Shown here piece after piece: positions 6,416-8,310 of a stretch of 8,310 bases of DNA. The stretch comes from Akkermansiaceae bacterium (GTDB lineage: Bacteria; Verrucomicrobiota; Verrucomicrobiia; Verrucomicrobiales; Akkermansiaceae), in the NCBI GenBank assembly GCA_018676385.1, contig JABHEX010000059.1, positions 1 through 8,310 of the forward strand. The letters run 5' to 3'. A model generated the notes under the pieces. It searched no databases and was not told where the DNA came from. It saw only the letters and a list, made by a program, of their open reading frames with translations. Every line of letters begins with the position of its first letter. The first letter of the stretch is position 1. Both the position numbers and the translations under genes were made by a program.

Positions 6416-6486
6416 AGCAGCTGAATTTTACATCCACATTCCCCAAGAAGCCAGATATTTCGGCTCTATTTCTCAATCAATCACAT

Positions 6487-8310
6487 TTACTCTCGATTGA
6501 TTTCATCGATAAAATAATTGAGATACCTCTCCGCCTTCATCGCTCCTACCCCTTTGATCCGACACCCCGCATCGTGCGTCTTAGGCCTCAAACGAGTGAA
6601 ATGCTCCAGAGTTTTATTAGGAAAAATATGGTATGACGGCACTCCCCCCTTTTTTGCGAGTTTTTCTCGAAGATCTTTAAGCCTATCATAGAGCGCAGCA
6701 TCAAAATCATATTCCTCCATTTCAATGGATTCATCTTTTGTACGACTAGGGGTGTGATATTCGGGCCAAACAATATTGGGTTTAGCTTTTCCAGACATAA
6801 CTTCCTCACCTCTCAGCGTCAGTGTTAGCAGCGGATACTCGCCCCTCTGAGTAACAACTAGTTCTGCCTCGTGCATCGATCGAAAAAGCTCATTAAGGTA
6901 GGTTGTTCCGTATGATTTGAGCAGACCATGAGTACTAAGTTCGTTGAGCCGAACACGCTTGATATCCTGAGACTGACTCCCCATAAGCATTTGTATTATT
7001 TTACCTTTGCCAAAAATACCTTCCCAGCCAGATGATGATTGTCGACTCATTCGAGCCACTCCGCTCAATGCTTTCCTAACAACAAGAAGCTCTTCATCGG
7101 AACGAGGCTCACGCGCATCTTCCGCATCGGCACTATTGCAAATATCGCAATTACCACACACTTTGGCATTTTCCTCGCCAAAATATTCTAAGATCGCTTG
7201 CTGTCTGCATTGCCTGCCATAACACAGCTGCACCACAGCATCAAGTTTCTCACGGTCGCGCTTGTCTTTTTCCTCAAGCGCAGGGCGATCAATCTTTAAG
7301 TCCATTGTCAGTATATCTGGGTGCTTAATTCTAGTACCCTTCATCCGTTTTCCGCTAATATCAAAACGCTCAATGTATGCACCGCGAACTAAAACCGACA
7401 GAGCACTTCCTACCGCCATTCCATTTTTAACATCCGCGCCATCCGCTATCTGATCAAGCGTACAGTTCACTTCGAAATCGTCATCAGATTCATTCAGTAA
7501 GAAACGATAAACTTCGCAGATCGTCTGATAACTGGGGTTTGCTCCCTCAATGAAAAACTCCTGTGTGCGGGTGTCAGCATAATTAAAAAACAGCTCACAA
7601 TATGCAGATTCACCATCACGACCAGCGCGACCAGCTTCTTGATAGTATGCCTCGATACTTCCCGGGATTTCAAAATGCACTACGAAACGTACATCTGAGC
7701 GGTCAATACCCATACCAAATGCATTGGTAGCGACCGCTACATCAGCCTTACGGCTAATGAAAGTATTCTGAGTAGCCTCTCTTTCGGCTTCGCTCATACC
7801 TCCATGATAGGCAATGCATTTGATACCCTGTCCATGTAGCGTTTCCGCCACTTCCTCGACTCTTTTACGTGTCGCACAATACACAATCCCTGTTTTCCAC
7901 TGGCTAACAATATCAGCTAAACGAGCGTATTTTTGGCGATGTTTATCCACCGTTGTAATGGCAAGAAATAGATTTGGCCTACTGAAGCCACTTACCGTTT
8001 CAAATGGATCGCGCAACGCTAGGACTTTCATAATGTCATCCCTGACGGTTGGAGTCGCTGTGGCAGTCAGCGCAAGCGCCTGCGGTCTTCCCAACGCCTC
8101 AAGTGCCATACCAAGTTTCATGTATTCTGGTCGGAAATCATGTCCCCACTGACTCAAGCAGTGCGCCTCATCCACTGCGAACAATGCAATATTTACCGAT
8201 TTGATTGCCTCCATGAATGATGATGCCCTAAACCGCTCAGGCGCTACATAAACTAGTTTATATTCGCCAGCACACATCTTCCTGATACGCTCGCGCTGTT
8301 CGCTAGGGTC
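6487..8310 (-). CDS. recQ: ATP-dependent DNA helicase RecQ (5' end beyond window)
   Basis: A 3'-5' superfamily 2 helicase of recombination and fork repair. 607 residues are visible. The frame is open to the right edge, and roughly the first 100 residues, with the Walker A motif, are outside, so the Met at 8277 is not the start. In visible numbering: YVAPERF (21-27), VDEAHC (46-51), QWGHDFRPEYM (54-64), ALTATATPTVRDDI (80-93), GIVYCATRK (141-149), NAFGMGIDRSDVRFVVHFEIPGS (196-218) and QEAGRAGRDG (224-233). The zinc-site cysteines are at C363 or C368 together with C385, C388 and C391. An RQC winged-helix region (about 400-510) and a C-terminal HRDC domain (about 534-607) follow. Between the helicase core and the zinc site is a stretch about 80 residues longer than in E. 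coli RecQ. It ends 71 bases before trpD and may be co-transcribed with it. Confidence 0.96.
   Translation of the reverse strand, partial: DPSEQRERIRKMCAGEYKLVYVAPERFRASSFMEAIKSVNIALFAVDEAHCLSQWGHDFRPEYMKLGMALEALGRPQALALTATATPTVRDDIMKVLALRDPFETVSGFSRPNLFLAITTVDKHRQKYARLADIVSQWKTGIVYCATRKRVEEVAETLHGQGIKCIAYHGGMSEAEREATQNTFISRKADVAVATNAFGMGIDRSDVRFVVHFEIPGSIEAYYQEAGRAGRDGESAYCELFFNYADTRTQEFFIEGANPSYQTICEVYRFLLNESDDDFEVNCTLDQIADGADVKNGMAVGSALSVLVRGAYIERFDISGKRMKGTRIKHPDILTMDLKIDRPALEEKDKRDREKLDAVVQLCYGRQCRQQAILEYFGEENAKVCGNCDICNSADAEDAREPRSDEELLVVRKALSGVARMSRQSSSGWEGIFGKGKIIQMLMGSQSQDIKRVRLNELSTHGLLKSYGTTYLNELFRSMHEAELVVTQRGEYPLLTLTLRGEEVMSGKAKPNIVWPEYHTPSRTKDESIEMEEYDFDAALYDRLKDLREKLAKKGGVPSYHIFPNKTLEHFTRLRPKTHDAGCRIKGVGAMKAERYLNYFIDEINRE

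Noticed and set aside
6449..6465. Possible hairpin AGCC...GGCT between recQ and trpD
   Set aside because: It has only four or five base pairs with a nine-base interior and no T-run on the minus strand, so it is not a credible recQ terminator.
5871..6500. 209-codon plus-strand ORF opposite trpD
   Set aside because: It is fully antisense to conserved TrpD motifs and has no recognisable product.
8275..8277. ATG at 8277 as the recQ start
   Set aside because: The frame stays open to the window edge (reading DPSEQRERIRK before it), and the missing Walker A motif must lie upstream, so this Met is internal.

Overview
The window holds six protein genes of ordinary cellular metabolism and repair, one 34-codon ribosomal-type gene, and one unusual gene fusion. 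There are no insertion sequences, phage genes, CRISPR arrays, tRNAs or rRNAs. It looks like bacterial chromosome. The best guess for the host is the Planctomycetes-Verrucomicrobia-Chlamydiae group, most likely Verrucomicrobiota. This is inference from the style of the transketolase N-terminus (SGHLGLPLG), the small AURKAIP1/COX24-type basic protein, and starts without Shine-Dalgarno sequences. No phylogeny was run.

Layout: (1) 1-2790, minus strand: tkt (transketolase), then after 39 bases an uninterrupted reading frame joining a complete RpiB (ribose-5-phosphate isomerase B) to the N-terminal part of GlyA (serine hydroxymethyltransferase). The fusion runs off the left edge. (2) 2791-2967: a divergent control region with a possible tkt promoter, two adjacent inverted repeats and a possible 13-codon upstream ORF ending two bases before hisG. 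(3) 2968-4015, plus strand: hisG (long form), then the bS22/mS38-like gene, closed by a clear intrinsic terminator at 4061-4090. (4) 4196-8310, minus strand: recQ (5' end off the right edge), trpD (GTG start) and a long-form LOG-family gene, with gaps of 71 and 75 bases. This order could be one operon, although no terminator or promoter proves it.

Functional thread: RpiB and Tkt make or use ribose 5-phosphate. HisG and TrpD use its activated form PRPP as co-substrate. LOG-family enzymes typically release ribose 5-phosphate from nucleoside monophosphates. GlyA supplies the one-carbon units for PRPP-dependent purine synthesis. RecQ is the outlier. Whether this grouping is selected or accidental cannot be decided from one window.

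The most notable observation is the RpiB-GlyA fusion, checked codon by codon from its start to the window edge. None of the six starts visible in the window has a recognisable Shine-Dalgarno sequence.
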